Source of the DNA: Betaproteobacteria bacterium HGW-Betaproteobacteria-6
GTDB lineage: Bacteria > Pseudomonadota > Gammaproteobacteria > Burkholderiales > Rhodocyclaceae
Reading direction: 5' to 3'
DNA: 41,992 bases
NCBI GenBank assembly: GCA_002842145.1
Contig: PHCF01000009.1
Span: 1 to 41,992 of the forward strand
Part shown: positions 9,808 to 19,237 of the stretch, piece by piece
Position numbering within the stretch: the stretch's first letter is position 1
Layout of the letters: each line of letters begins with the position of its first letter
The notes under the pieces: generated by a model
The model's input: only the letters and a program-made list of their open reading frames with translations
Database searches by the model: none
Told to the model about the DNA's origin: nothing
Made by a program: the position numbers and the translations under genes

Positions 9808-9835
9808 GCCCAATCAGAACTGAATGGCATTGGGC
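9808..9835. promoter_or_regulatory. Inverted repeat in the gcl-lysR intergenic region, probable LysR operator
   Basis: Perfect 7-bp arms (GCCCAAT at 9808-9814 and ATTGGGC at 9829-9835) are separated by 14 bp. They sit between the divergent starts of gcl (9755) and the LysR gene (9865). Dyads at such positions are typical LysR-type binding sites. Its length and spacing are seen directly; the function is inferred. Confidence 0.55.
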
Positions 9836-9864
9836 CTAACTTCTGTCGATACCTGGAGTATTGA

Positions 9865-10770
9865 ATGGATCGTTACACGGAAATTCGGAGTTTTTCCCTG
9901 GTTGCAGAGAAGGGGAGCTTTGCTGGCGCAGCCCTAGTGGAGGGGGTTACTCCAGTCGTTATGGGGCGCCGCCTGGACATCCTCGAATCTCGCTTGGGCG
10001 TTCGGCTTATGCATCGCTCAACAAGAGGTCTCACTCTGACGGCACTTGGGGAACAATTTTTTGAACAGTGCCAGCATCTGCTTCGCGAATTCGACATGAT
10101 CGAAAGCAGTATTACGGCGGGGCGCCAGACGGTGCGAGGGCATTTAGTCGTTTCGGCACCCGCCGCCTTCGGCCGAAGGCATATCGCCCCACACGCTCCA
10201 ACCTTCCGCGAGCGCTATCCAGATTTGAAGTTGTCATTCAACTTCACAGACAGCGTCGTCGATTTGGTTCGTGAAGGTTATGACATGTCCATTCGGATTG
10301 GCGAGGTCACCGACCCCAACTACGTCACAATTCCGCTATTCCCTAATCGCCGCGTCGTTTGCGGCACACCTGCCTATTTCGAACGCCACGGCATACCTCG
10401 AAGCCCTGAGGAACTAGCCAAACACAACTGCTTGGCGTTCAATCTACAGGGAGGGCAGCAACGCGGATGGAACTTTATTCGTAACGGCAAACTGGTATCG
10501 ATCCGCGTCGAAGGCGACTTGGCCTGCAATGATGGCGAGTTGCTCTTCAGTTGGGTCAAGCAAGGAATCGGAATCGGCTGGCGGTCAACCTGGGAAATTC
10601 AAGCGGAACTCAAAAAAGGGGCGCTGGTCACCGTTCTTGATGAGTTTGCCGCCCTAAGCTACCCGATACAAGCCGTTTACCCACAACAACGATTCCTGCC
10701 CGCGAAGGTGCGTCATTTCATCGATTACCTGAAGGAACTCTACAACCAGCCCGGCTACTGGGAAGGATAG
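9865..10770 (+). CDS. LysR-family transcriptional regulator, likely controlling the gcl operon
   Basis: This 301-residue LysR protein has an N-terminal winged helix (about residues 1-60; MDRYTEIRSFSLVAEKGSFA, then MGRRLDILESRLGVRLMHRS) and a substrate-binding domain (about residues 90-295). The recognition helix is atypical in carrying TPVVMGRRLDILE rather than the common S-x-x-S-xx-I-xx-LE form. GGAG precedes the ATG. It is divergent from gcl with a 109-bp shared promoter region containing a dyad, and convergent with the glcC-like gene only 6 bp away. The inducer is unknown; glyoxylate, glycolate or tartronate semialdehyde would fit. Subfamily assignment is uncertain. Confidence 0.93.
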   Translation: MDRYTEIRSFSLVAEKGSFAGAALVEGVTPVVMGRRLDILESRLGVRLMHRSTRGLTLTALGEQFFEQCQHLLREFDMIESSITAGRQTVRGHLVVSAPAAFGRRHIAPHAPTFRERYPDLKLSFNFTDSVVDLVREGYDMSIRIGEVTDPNYVTIPLFPNRRVVCGTPAYFERHGIPRSPEELAKHNCLAFNLQGGQQRGWNFIRNGKLVSIRVEGDLACNDGELLFSWVKQGIGIGWRSTWEIQAELKKGALVTVLDEFAALSYPIQAVYPQQRFLPAKVRHFIDYLKELYNQPGYWEG

Positions 10771-10776
10771 GCACAC

Positions 10777-11580
10777 TTACCCCTCTCCATCCCCTCTCTT
10801 CCAACCTTCCAGTCGCATAACAGCGGTCGATAATCGCAGCTCTTCTTGTTCGATCTCCATGAACATGTCGCGCAAGGCATGGATGTGCTCTTTCGCTATG
10901 CGCTCCGCGCGCTCTGGATCACGACCGGTAACTGCATCGAACAAGCGCTCGTGCTGCCGATCAATAATTCGCTTGAAAGCTGGGCGGTGGTAGAGATTGG
11001 CTACGGATGCGAAAACACTTCTCAACATTAAATCCGACAGCGACTCAAGGGTATGCACAAGCACGGGATTGTGCGATGCACCATTGATTGACCGGTGAAA
11101 TCCGTGATCAACACGCGCGTGCTCTTCCAGAGCAGCATCCGTGGGACTCTCCTGTTTGTCCTTGAGCTCATCGAAGCGTCGGCGAATCAGAACGACATCC
11201 GCTGAAGTTGCCCGCAGGGCTGCAAGACGTGCTGCCTCACTTTCGAGAATGGCCCGAACCTCCAGCAAGTCATACAAGGTACGGGATTGAGATTCCATCA
11301 GGTAGCTAAGCGGGCTCGTATCTGTCTCGCCTGCCAAGCGGGCGATATACGACCCTCTGCCATGCTCGGTCTCGATAATTCCCCGGCCTCGCAAGAGACG
11401 CAATCCTTCACGCAAGACTGACCGGGAAGCACCTAGCTTTTCGCAGAGTCGGCGCTCTGAAGGCAAGACGTCACCGACCTTCAAAATGCCATCAATGATC
11501 AGGCGCTCAATGCGCTCAGCCACAACGTCGGGAAGCGGCTTACGTTTCACATTTTCTGACGTGGTATTACCAGTATCCAA
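10777..11580 (-). CDS. glcC: GntR/FadR-family regulator, GlcC-like
   Basis: A FadR-subfamily GntR regulator of about 267 residues. The N-terminal winged helix includes LPDVVAERIERLIIDG, PSERRLCEKLGASRSVLREGLRLL and the wing GIIETEHGRGSYI. The C-terminal all-helical FCD domain has the metal/ligand histidines expected in DHGFHRSINGASHNPVLV and the EHIHALRDMF helix. It is divergent from glcDEFG, like E. coli GlcC, the glycolate-responsive activator. The start is a TTG: GAGGAGG at about 11588-11594 precedes two tandem TTG codons (11583 and 11580), and the second has the better spacing. A TGGTATTACCA palindrome overlaps its first codons, suggesting autoregulation. PdhR or LldR-like roles are less likely given the neighbours. 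Confidence 0.88.
   Translation of the reverse strand: MDTGNTTSENVKRKPLPDVVAERIERLIIDGILKVGDVLPSERRLCEKLGASRSVLREGLRLLRGRGIIETEHGRGSYIARLAGETDTSPLSYLMESQSRTLYDLLEVRAILESEAARLAALRATSADVVLIRRRFDELKDKQESPTDAALEEHARVDHGFHRSINGASHNPVLVHTLESLSDLMLRSVFASVANLYHRPAFKRIIDRQHERLFDAVTGRDPERAERIAKEHIHALRDMFMEIEQEELRLSTAVMRLEGWKRGDGEG
11562..11572. promoter_or_regulatory. Candidate GlcC operator overlapping the start of glcC
   Basis: Perfect 11-bp palindrome TGGTATTACCA, of the TGGTnnnACCA type bound by FadR-subfamily regulators such as PdhR and LldR. It lies within the first few codons of glcC, where bound protein could block its own transcription. The same sequence recurs at 11671-11681. Confidence 0.6.
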
Positions 11581-11669
11581 CAATACACCTCCTCAACACG
11601 CTCAACTTAAGCAACCGCGTACAGTTCTCGTATTTTCATATAGATAGGATTATTACTCAATAAAATAAA

Positions 11670-11682
11670 CTGGTAATACCAG
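11670..11682. promoter_or_regulatory. Candidate GlcC operator upstream of the glcD promoter
   Basis: Perfect 13-bp palindrome CTGGTAATACCAG, sharing the 11-bp core of the site at 11562. It lies 12 bp before a candidate -35 box, the position expected for activation from a site next to RNA polymerase. The binding protein is inferred from family operator patterns and from the adjacent glcC-like gene. Confidence 0.65.
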
Positions 11683-11694
11683 CCTAGTTTCGCA

Positions 11695-11723
11695 TTGAAA
11701 TGCGGTTGTAACGCCTCTAGTAT
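11695..11723 (+). promoter_or_regulatory. Candidate sigma-70 promoter of glcDEFG-eno
   Basis: TTGAAA (11695-11700) and TAGTAT (11718-11723) are separated by 17 bp. The -35 matches 5 of 6 consensus bases and the -10 matches 4 of 6. A weak -10 with an operator just upstream fits an activator-dependent promoter. Predicted by eye only. Confidence 0.45.
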
Positions 11724-11784
11724 CCAGCGCTCAAACAGGGCAAGCATCCCTGCCCCCTACCCCAAAAAAGAGGAGACAAGAGCG

Positions 11785-13299
11785 ATGAGCGTTCATTGTG
11801 ACCACCAGGACGAAGTGGTTCCGCGCCAATCCAATTATGCCGGTCTAATAGCCGAGCTAAGAAGGAACCTTCCTATTCTTTCCATCCTGGATCAGATGGA
11901 GGACGTTAAGCCTTATGAGTGCGACGGATTGTCTGCCTACCGCCAGGTTCCTCGTGCAGTTATCTTGCCGCGCACGGAAAGCGACCTGAAACGGGTTTTG
12001 GAGGCTTGCCGTCAACACCGAGTTCCCGTAGTTGTCCGCGGTGCCGGAACCGGCCTCTCTGGTGGTGCCATGCCACACGCCGAAGGCGTAGTTGTATCTC
12101 TCGCTCGTTTCATGCAGATCCTTGAAATAGATCCCCAAGCCCGCACTGCACGCGTTCAACCAGGCGTTCGCAATCTGGCGCTTTCCGAAGCTGCAGCCCC
12201 CCACAATCTGTATTACGCACCAGATCCTTCATCGCAAATTGCCTGCACCCTGGGAGGAAATGTCGCAGAGAATTCGGGAGGCGTGCATTGCCTTAAGTAT
12301 GGGCTGACCGTACACAACGTGTTGTCTGCGCGTGCCCTGGTCCTCTCGGAGGATGGCATCGATGAGGTTACCTTCGGCAGTGCTTCGCCAGACGCCCCTG
12401 GACTTGACCTACTAGCTGCACTCAATGGCTCTGAGGGCATGCTCGCAGTTGTTACTGAGATATTGGTCAAGCTTACGCCCAAGCCGGAAATCGCTCAGGT
12501 GGTCATGGCCTCGTTCGATTCGGTGGTTACAGCTGCCGATGCCGTTGCAGCAATTATTGCTGCAGGCATTATCCCTGCCGGCCTCGAAATGATGGACAAA
12601 CAAGCGATTGCTGCGGTTGAGCCATTCGCCCGCGCTGGCTACGACACAGATGCTGCAGCCATCCTGCTATGCGAATCCGACGGCACATCGGAAGAAGTCG
12701 CACACGAAATCGCACGCATTACGGAAGTGCTACGAAACGCTGGCGTACGGCAAATACGTACCTCTCAGAACGAAGCGGAACGTTTGCTCTTTTGGGCAGG
12801 ACGCAAGGCAGCCTTCCCTGCAGTCGGCCGCATCACCCCAGATTACCTTTGTATGGATGGGACGATTCCAAGAAAACGCTTGGGTGAAATGCTCGGAGCC
12901 ATCTCCGAAATGGAAAAGAAATACAGCTTGCGGTGCGCCAATGTATTCCATGCGGGCGACGGCAACCTTCACCCCTTGATTATGTTTGATGCCAACGACC
13001 CGGATGAAACGACCCGGGCACTCGCCTTCGGTGCTGAGATTCTGGAACTATCAGTTGCATTGGGCGGGACAATCACCGGCGAACATGGTGTTGGCATAGA
13101 AAAGCTTGCGCAAATGTGTGTCCAGTTCAGCCCTGAGGAGTTGAGCGCCTTTTCTGCAGTCAAGTATGCGTTTGATCCACAGGGGCTCCTCAACCCAGGA
13201 AAAGTCATCCCGACTGCAGCGCGCTGCCGAGAGTACAAGCAGACCGGCACCGGCCACCGCCACGATTGCCACGCCCATAACCATGAGGTGACTGCATGA
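11785..13299 (+). CDS. glcD: Glycolate oxidase subunit GlcD (FAD-binding)
   Basis: FAD-linked catalytic subunit of glycolate dehydrogenase, which oxidises glycolate to glyoxylate and passes electrons to the respiratory chain. From the ATG at 11785 (AGGAG close upstream) it has 504 residues, like E. coli GlcD (499). The PCMH-type FAD domain shows RAVILPRTESDLKRVLEAC, VPVVVRGAGTGLSGGA and GCTLGG-type IACTLGGNVAENSGGVHCLKYG. The C-terminal FAD-oxidase domain shows NVFHAGDGNLHPLI and TGEHGVGIEK. An open frame extends 90 bp further upstream but lacks a family match. The gene overlaps glcE by 4 bp (ATGA), so the two are translationally coupled. The C terminus ends in a His-rich tail (HRHDCHAHNHE), which is unusual. 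Confidence 0.97.
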   Translation: MSVHCDHQDEVVPRQSNYAGLIAELRRNLPILSILDQMEDVKPYECDGLSAYRQVPRAVILPRTESDLKRVLEACRQHRVPVVVRGAGTGLSGGAMPHAEGVVVSLARFMQILEIDPQARTARVQPGVRNLALSEAAAPHNLYYAPDPSSQIACTLGGNVAENSGGVHCLKYGLTVHNVLSARALVLSEDGIDEVTFGSASPDAPGLDLLAALNGSEGMLAVVTEILVKLTPKPEIAQVVMASFDSVVTAADAVAAIIAAGIIPAGLEMMDKQAIAAVEPFARAGYDTDAAAILLCESDGTSEEVAHEIARITEVLRNAGVRQIRTSQNEAERLLFWAGRKAAFPAVGRITPDYLCMDGTIPRKRLGEMLGAISEMEKKYSLRCANVFHAGDGNLHPLIMFDANDPDETTRALAFGAEILELSVALGGTITGEHGVGIEKLAQMCVQFSPEELSAFSAVKYAFDPQGLLNPGKVIPTAARCREYKQTGTGHRHDCHAHNHEVTA

Positions 13300-14414
13300 G
13301 CCTTGCAATTCAGACCGTTTCTACGGTACAGCCTGATTCGCCGATTTTGCAACGCTGGCAGGATCAAATTCGCACAGCCAGAGCAGAAGAAAAAACTCTG
13401 GTTATCACCGGTGCCGGTAGTAAATCATTTTATGGCCTTCCCATTGAAGGCGAGGCACTCGACACCCGGGATTACCGGGGAATCATCGACTACGAGCCGA
13501 CTGAGCTGGTAATGACCGCACGCTGCGGAACTCCGCTCTCCGAGATTGAAGCAACTTTGGCTGCCAGTGGCCAGATGTTGGCATTCGAACCTCCTCGTTT
13601 TGGTGGCACGCCCACCATAGGCGGCGTTGTGGCTGCAGGCCTCTCCGGACCTCGGCGGATGGCAGCTGGTGCCGTTCGCGACTTCGTCCTCGGCGTACGA
13701 TTGATGACAGGTACTGGCGATCTAATGCGCTTTGGCGGCCAAGTCATGAAGAACGTCGCTGGCTATGACGTTTCACGAATGCTAACCGGGAGCCTCGGCT
13801 GTTTTGGTGTCGTTGCGGAAGTCTCGCTCAAAGTGGTGCCAACCTTGCACCAGGAAACGACCTTGCAATTTGATGTCACAGAGCGGGAGGCATTGGCGAA
13901 TCTGAATCGCTGGGCCGGTCAACCGCTACCGATTTCGGGGAGCCTGTGGCTTGACGGCAAACTAAGCGTGCGTCTATCCGGTGCAGAACCCGCCGTTGCA
14001 GCGGCCCGCCGCAAACTGGGAGGCGAAGCGCTCGTCGACAACAGCGTAGCTGAAGCCTTATGGGCAGGAGTACGCGACCAGTCCCACAGCTTCTTCGCTG
14101 AAGACAGCTCGGCTTTGATTCGTCTCTCTTTGCCAGACACCAGCGCCCCCATCCCTCGCAGCGAGCAGCAACTGATCGAATGGGGTGGCGCACAACGCTG
14201 GTATCGAGCCGATGTCAGCCAACTTCAGCAATTCTGCGACCTTGCCACTAACGCCGGGGGTCACGCCACTCTGTTCCGCGCTCCCAAAGGACACCGCACA
14301 AGCAAGGCGTTTACTCCGCTGAGCAAGCCGCTGCTGCGTATTCATCGCGCACTCAAACAATCTTTTGATCCGGCAGGGGTATTTAACCGCGGCCGCATGT
14401 ACCCGGAGTTTTAG
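13296..14414 (+). CDS. glcE: Glycolate oxidase subunit GlcE (FAD-binding)
   Basis: Second FAD-domain subunit of glycolate dehydrogenase. At 372 residues it is slightly longer than E. coli GlcE (350). It shows the PCMH fold with TLVITGAGSKSFYGLP, ELVMTARCGTPLSEIEATLA, LAFEPPRFGGTPTIGGVVAAG and GGQVMKNVAGYDVSRMLTGS, plus the C-terminal DPAGVFNRGRMYPEF. Start overlaps the glcD stop (ATGA) and glcF begins 4 bp after its stop. GlcE lacks the separate oxidase domain of GlcD and is required for complex activity in E. coli. Confidence 0.97.
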   Translation: MSLAIQTVSTVQPDSPILQRWQDQIRTARAEEKTLVITGAGSKSFYGLPIEGEALDTRDYRGIIDYEPTELVMTARCGTPLSEIEATLAASGQMLAFEPPRFGGTPTIGGVVAAGLSGPRRMAAGAVRDFVLGVRLMTGTGDLMRFGGQVMKNVAGYDVSRMLTGSLGCFGVVAEVSLKVVPTLHQETTLQFDVTEREALANLNRWAGQPLPISGSLWLDGKLSVRLSGAEPAVAAARRKLGGEALVDNSVAEALWAGVRDQSHSFFAEDSSALIRLSLPDTSAPIPRSEQQLIEWGGAQRWYRADVSQLQQFCDLATNAGGHATLFRAPKGHRTSKAFTPLSKPLLRIHRALKQSFDPAGVFNRGRMYPEF

Positions 14415-14418
14415 TCAA

Positions 14419-15639
14419 ATGGAAACCCATCTTGCAGATTGGATTCGTAACACCCCTGAAGGGAATGAGGTAGAAGCGGTACTTAGAGCGTGCGTTCATT
14501 GCGGCTTCTGCACTGCCACTTGCCCAACGTACCAGTTGCTTGGCGACGAGCTCGACAGTCCCCGCGGTCGCATCTACCTGATGAAGCAGATGTTTGAAGG
14601 CGGAGAGGTAACCTCCAGTACCCGCGAGCATCTAGACCGTTGCCTCACTTGTCGCAGTTGCGAATCCACATGCCCCTCCGGCGTGCAATATCACAAATTG
14701 CTCGACATCGGTCGCGCGACCATCGAAAAACTTGTACCGCGCCCCGCCGGTGAACGTGTTCAACGCACTCTTTTGCGTGCCGTGATTCCCAATCCGACGG
14801 TATTCAAAACTCTGTTAAAAGCTGGGGAGATCGTCCGTCCGATTCTTCCAAAGGCGTTGTCAGAAAAAATGCCTCGGCGCTCCAAGAAGGCGAGAGAGCG
14901 ACCTGTGCCTCACCACCAACGACGAATGCTGATTCTGGAAGGCTGTGCCCAACCGAGTTTGTCTCCCAACACAAATGCTGCAACTGCTCGCGTCCTAGAC
15001 CGCCTCGGCATCAGCGTCATTGCAGTTCCGGAAGCCGGATGTTGCGGTGCTGTCGATTTTCACATGAATGCCCAGGAACATGGCCTTAATCGCGCCCGGA
15101 ACAACATCGATGCATGGTGGCCGATGATTGAACAGGGGGCCGAGGCCATTATCCAAACCGCGAGTGGCTGTGGCGCTTTCGTAAAGGAATACGGTTATCT
15201 GCTGCGCAGTGATCCGGTGTATGCCGAGAAAGCAAAGTGCGTTAGCGAGTTGGCGAAAGATTTGGTCGAGGTAATGCGGAAAGAGCCACTCGAAACCCTT
15301 GGAGTTTTGTCAGGCAAAACACTGGCCGTTCACTGCCCCTGTACTCTGCAACATGCCCAAAAACTTGGCGGCGCAATCGAAGAAGTTCTTAAGCGCCTGG
15401 GCTTCGCCCTGACCGCGGTTTCAGAAGGCCATTTGTGCTGCGGCTCAGCTGGTACTTATTCGATAACTCAGCCCGAGATTTCGATGGCGCTGCGCGACCG
15501 GAAACTCGTCGCGCTGGAAAAAGGGAAACCCGAATCAATCGTCACGGCAAATATTGGTTGCCAAACCCATCTTGCAAGTGCTGGAAAGACGCCGGTTCAT
15601 CACTGGATTGAACTGGTTGACGAAGCGCTCAACCAGTAA
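14419..15639 (+). CDS. glcF: Glycolate oxidase iron-sulfur subunit GlcF
   Basis: Iron-sulfur subunit of glycolate dehydrogenase with 406 residues, almost identical in length to E. coli GlcF (407). Two 4Fe-4S motifs are visible: CVHCGFCTATCP (about residues 29-40) and CLTCRSCESTCP (about residues 75-86). Two CCG-domain repeats follow, with GCCGAVDFH and LCCGSAGTYS, which bind further cofactor in this family. I start at ATG 14419, preceded by GGAG and 4 bp after the glcE stop; an in-frame start 54 bp upstream would overlap glcE and has no family support. It passes electrons from GlcD/GlcE towards quinone, presumably at the inner membrane. Confidence 0.97.
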   Translation: METHLADWIRNTPEGNEVEAVLRACVHCGFCTATCPTYQLLGDELDSPRGRIYLMKQMFEGGEVTSSTREHLDRCLTCRSCESTCPSGVQYHKLLDIGRATIEKLVPRPAGERVQRTLLRAVIPNPTVFKTLLKAGEIVRPILPKALSEKMPRRSKKARERPVPHHQRRMLILEGCAQPSLSPNTNAATARVLDRLGISVIAVPEAGCCGAVDFHMNAQEHGLNRARNNIDAWWPMIEQGAEAIIQTASGCGAFVKEYGYLLRSDPVYAEKAKCVSELAKDLVEVMRKEPLETLGVLSGKTLAVHCPCTLQHAQKLGGAIEEVLKRLGFALTAVSEGHLCCGSAGTYSITQPEISMALRDRKLVALEKGKPESIVTANIGCQTHLASAGKTPVHHWIELVDEALNQ

Positions 15640-15666
15640 TGCTCAAACAATTGAAAGGAGAACATC

Positions 15667-16095
15667 ATTCAAACCAAACCCATGCTATCTCACGATGACA
15701 TCACGCTGATTCTAAAGGCTGCACGCGAAGAAGCCCTGAAGAATAATTGGCCGGTGTGCATCAGCGTAGTCGATGACGGCGGACACCTTCTGGCACTTGA
15801 ACGACTTGATGGCTGCGCCCCGATCGGTGCGTATATCAGCGCGGAAAAGGCACGCACCGCCGCGCTCGGCCGTAGGGAATCGCGAGTTTATGAAGAAATG
15901 ATCAATGCAGGACGCACTGCTTTTCTTTCGGCCCCAGCGATATCCGGAATGCTAGAAGGTGGTGTCCCAATCATTGCTGCAGGCCATATCGTCGGCGCAG
16001 TAGGAGTCTCCGGTGTAAAGAGCGAGCAGGATGCACAGGTTTCTCACGCCGGCGCCATTGCTATTCAAGAACAGTTTTCAAACAATCCCAATTAG
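15667..16095 (+). CDS. glcG: GlcG/HbpS family protein (DUF336), probable ATT start
   Basis: Small haem-degrading/HbpS-like domain protein of about 140 residues, commonly encoded in glycolate operons but of undetermined role there. Typical features are ISVVDDGGHLLALERLDG, AYISAEKARTAALGRRES, INAGRTAFLSAP and LEGGVPIIAAGHIVGAVGVSG. The first ATG is at 15682, but a strong AAAGGAG (15654-15660) would then be 21 bp away. An in-frame ATT at 15667 lies exactly 6 bp after that site and adds the QTKP segment that family members commonly show at their N terminus. I therefore call an ATT start, rare but known for infC. An ATG-to-ATT sequence error is the alternative. The gene is in the glcDEF operon, 27 bp after glcF. 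Confidence 0.85.
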   Translation: MQTKPMLSHDDITLILKAAREEALKNNWPVCISVVDDGGHLLALERLDGCAPIGAYISAEKARTAALGRRESRVYEEMINAGRTAFLSAPAISGMLEGGVPIIAAGHIVGAVGVSGVKSEQDAQVSHAGAIAIQEQFSNNPN

Positions 16096-17394
<1,299 letters not shown>

Positions 17395-17422
17395 CTAAAT
17401 CAATAGGTTGAATTGGAATTCA

Positions 17423-17460
17423 CCACCCCGGTGAAGTATCTGGGGTGGCGTGTTTCTTTC
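17423..17460 (+). terminator. Terminator-like hairpin after eno
   Basis: A 7-bp stem CCACCCC/GGGGTGG with a 12-nt loop (17423-17448) is followed by a pyrimidine-rich stretch CGTGTTTCTTTC. It lies 29 bp after the enolase stop. The long loop and interrupted T-tract make it a moderate candidate for ending the glcDEFG-eno transcript. Confidence 0.5.
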
Positions 17461-17506
17461 AATCAAACGAGCAAACAAGAACTGGCATAAGAACTGAAAA
17501 CAGCTT

Positions 17507-17812
17507 ATGACGCCATCTCTTCTAAACTTTGATGCCATGCTGGCATTAGCAAGGTCAAATCCTTTTGAGTTTGATAGGTTAGCTGCACATTTACGCCTTG
17601 AAGCCGTCGCAAGCTTTGGATCATTGGAGCTTGGTGAGAAATCATTGCTCGAACTTGAACTCATGCTCTCGAGAGCTAATTGCCCTGAAGAACGATTAGG
17701 GGTGCTCTCAGAAATGCTTATAAAAACGGTTTCTCAGTTGCCATTTCTCATTGCTCACCTTAGTCAAAATTCTTACGACTCAGCAATTGATTCAAGTTCT
17801 CCGACAAATTAA
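17507..17812 (+). CDS. Small hypothetical protein, DUF3135-like
   Basis: A 101-residue acidic, helical protein. The segment LNFDAMLALARSNPFEFDRLAAHLR resembles the start of DUF3135 proteins (pattern FD-x3-LA-x2-P-x2-F-x2-L). The rest is amphipathic helix ending in a Ser-rich tail, with no membrane segment. The ribosome-binding site is weak. It lies 112 bp after eno, behind a terminator-like hairpin, and is followed at 17860 by a strong intrinsic terminator. No function is known for the family; the assignment is from memory of the motif and is tentative. Confidence 0.65.
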   Translation: MTPSLLNFDAMLALARSNPFEFDRLAAHLRLEAVASFGSLELGEKSLLELELMLSRANCPEERLGVLSEMLIKTVSQLPFLIAHLSQNSYDSAIDSSSPTN

Positions 17813-17859
17813 ATCGACTCTTATCTGTGGTTTCCCTGCGCATCCCCCTCGGGATTTTA

Positions 17860-17885
17860 GCCACCTCCGGGTGGCTTCTTTTTGA
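17860..17885 (+). terminator. Intrinsic terminator
   Basis: Stem GCCACC/GGTGGC with the stable tetraloop TCCG (17860-17875), directly followed by TTCTTTTT. This is a textbook rho-independent terminator for the small gene ending at 17812 and perhaps for the whole glc transcript. Confidence 0.88.
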
Positions 17886-18044
17886 ATCTCACCAGTTTTG
17901 ATTATTTTCCCGCTTGGAATTTTGTCGTGCGGAACGTATCCCCCCTAATAGCTCAGCATATTAACTTGCGATAATCATATATCCGAGGATTTCGAATGTA
18001 CTTTCTTACATCGTTACGCGTCGCAACCCGTACCTGAAGTTCCC

Positions 18045-18311
18045 AAAGGCGTTGAGTTAGCAGGATCTGCTTCGTCTTCGCTCCAGGTGATCGAAACCGG
18101 AGCCGTTCACACACTTGACCGGATTCGAGAAGTTGCCAATGCGACTCTAGAGCAGAGCGCAGCCAGCACGTCGATCGCTCAGCGCGTTAACCAGATCGCG
18201 CAGATGGTCGAATCAACTGCGAACACCATGCGCACCACTGCTGACACTGCCAAACAACTGGAACGAGTTGCACTAGGACTCAAAGGTCAAATATCACGCT
18301 TTCACATCTAA
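18045..18311 (+). pseudogene. C-terminal remnant of a methyl-accepting chemotaxis protein
   Basis: The translated tail contains LEQSAASTSIAQRVNQIAQM and TADTAKQLERVALGLKGQISRF, which match the extreme C terminus of proteobacterial chemoreceptors (pattern REQSAAST-IAQ-VEQIAQM, then A-QLE-LA--L---V-RF). Homology-like sequence begins about 18045 (GVELAGSA). Upstream the frame stays open to about 17950 but loses resemblance and has no credible start; a GTG at 18087 is the only nearby start codon. The sensor, transmembrane, HAMP and signalling-tip parts are absent. This looks like a decayed fragment left by a deletion or rearrangement. Confidence 0.75.
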
Positions 18312-18400
18312 CCACGAAGTAGGATTGATAGCGACGTAAATACCCAGGGTAGGTGACTCAATGCACTGCCCTTATCTCTCGAATTAAGCAAGCTGCTAAT

Positions 18401-19234
18401 TCAAAGCATTTCTAACGGTACAGATCGATTGGGGGGTGGGAATATACGATCAAGTTCAGCTAGAGTGCTGCCGTCCAGCGAATACTGCAAAGTCTCAAAA
18501 TTTTCTTCAAGGTGCTCGCGCTTGGAAGCCTTTGGAATAACAATTAATTGATCTCTGTGGAGCAACCACGCCAAGGCAAGTCTCGCAGGAGTCAAGTTTA
18601 AGCTCTTGGCCAGCGCAACCAATTGACGATGTTTAAGCAATCGTGCCTGCTCAACTGGCGAATATGCCATCAGCGGTATCCGGTGCTTGTTGCTCCAAGG
18701 GCATAAATTCCATTCGATTCCTCGCCGAGACAGGTTGTATAGAACTTGATTGACTGCTACGTTACTTCCATCCGTCGTAGAAATTAGCTCCTGCATATCT
18801 GCAGAATCAAAATTGCTGACACCCCAATGTCGAATTTTTCCCTGCTCCCGTAATTTTTCGAATGTTTCAACCGTCTCCGTCAGTGGCACAGCGCCTGGCC
18901 AGTGAAGTAAATACAGATCAAGGCATTCAATAGTCAGCCGCTTAAGACTCCTTTCACATGCTGCCAGCATACCATTGGCACTGGCATTATGGGGATATAC
19001 CTTACTGACCAAAAAAACACGGTCGCGCCGCCCTTTGATGGCTTCGCCGACCAATTGCTCCGAAGCTCCTTCCCCATACATTTCGGCAGTATCAATAAGA
19101 GCAACGCCCAGATCGACACCATGCTGTAGCGTTGCGATCTCCTCGTTACGGTTGCCAGGATTTTCACCCATCATCCAAGTACCCATACCAAGAGCTGGAA
19201 CGCGTTCACCAGACGGCAAGTAAACAAACTTCAT
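18401..19234 (-). CDS. Aldo/keto reductase
   Basis: A 277-residue NADPH-dependent aldo/keto reductase. The tetrad is visible: Asp and Tyr in LIDTAEMYGEG (about residues 47-57), Lys in LVSKVYPHNAS (about residue 77), and His in LYLLHWPGAVPL (about residue 110). The cofactor-binding end is VIPKASKREHLEENF. The most similar subgroup is the 2,5-diketo-D-gluconate reductase type. It starts 3 bp after the lrgB stop and is probably cotranscribed with lrgAB. The substrate is unknown; a small aldehyde such as glyoxylate or tartronate semialdehyde is a context-based guess only. Confidence 0.9.
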   Translation of the reverse strand: MKFVYLPSGERVPALGMGTWMMGENPGNRNEEIATLQHGVDLGVALIDTAEMYGEGASEQLVGEAIKGRRDRVFLVSKVYPHNASANGMLAACERSLKRLTIECLDLYLLHWPGAVPLTETVETFEKLREQGKIRHWGVSNFDSADMQELISTTDGSNVAVNQVLYNLSRRGIEWNLCPWSNKHRIPLMAYSPVEQARLLKHRQLVALAKSLNLTPARLALAWLLHRDQLIVIPKASKREHLEENFETLQYSLDGSTLAELDRIFPPPNRSVPLEML

Positions 19235-19237
19235 CGT

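Noticed and set aside
11695-11784. 30-residue N-terminal extension of GlcD
   Set aside because: It overlaps the candidate promoter, has no family support, and a good ribosome-binding site precedes the ATG at 11785.
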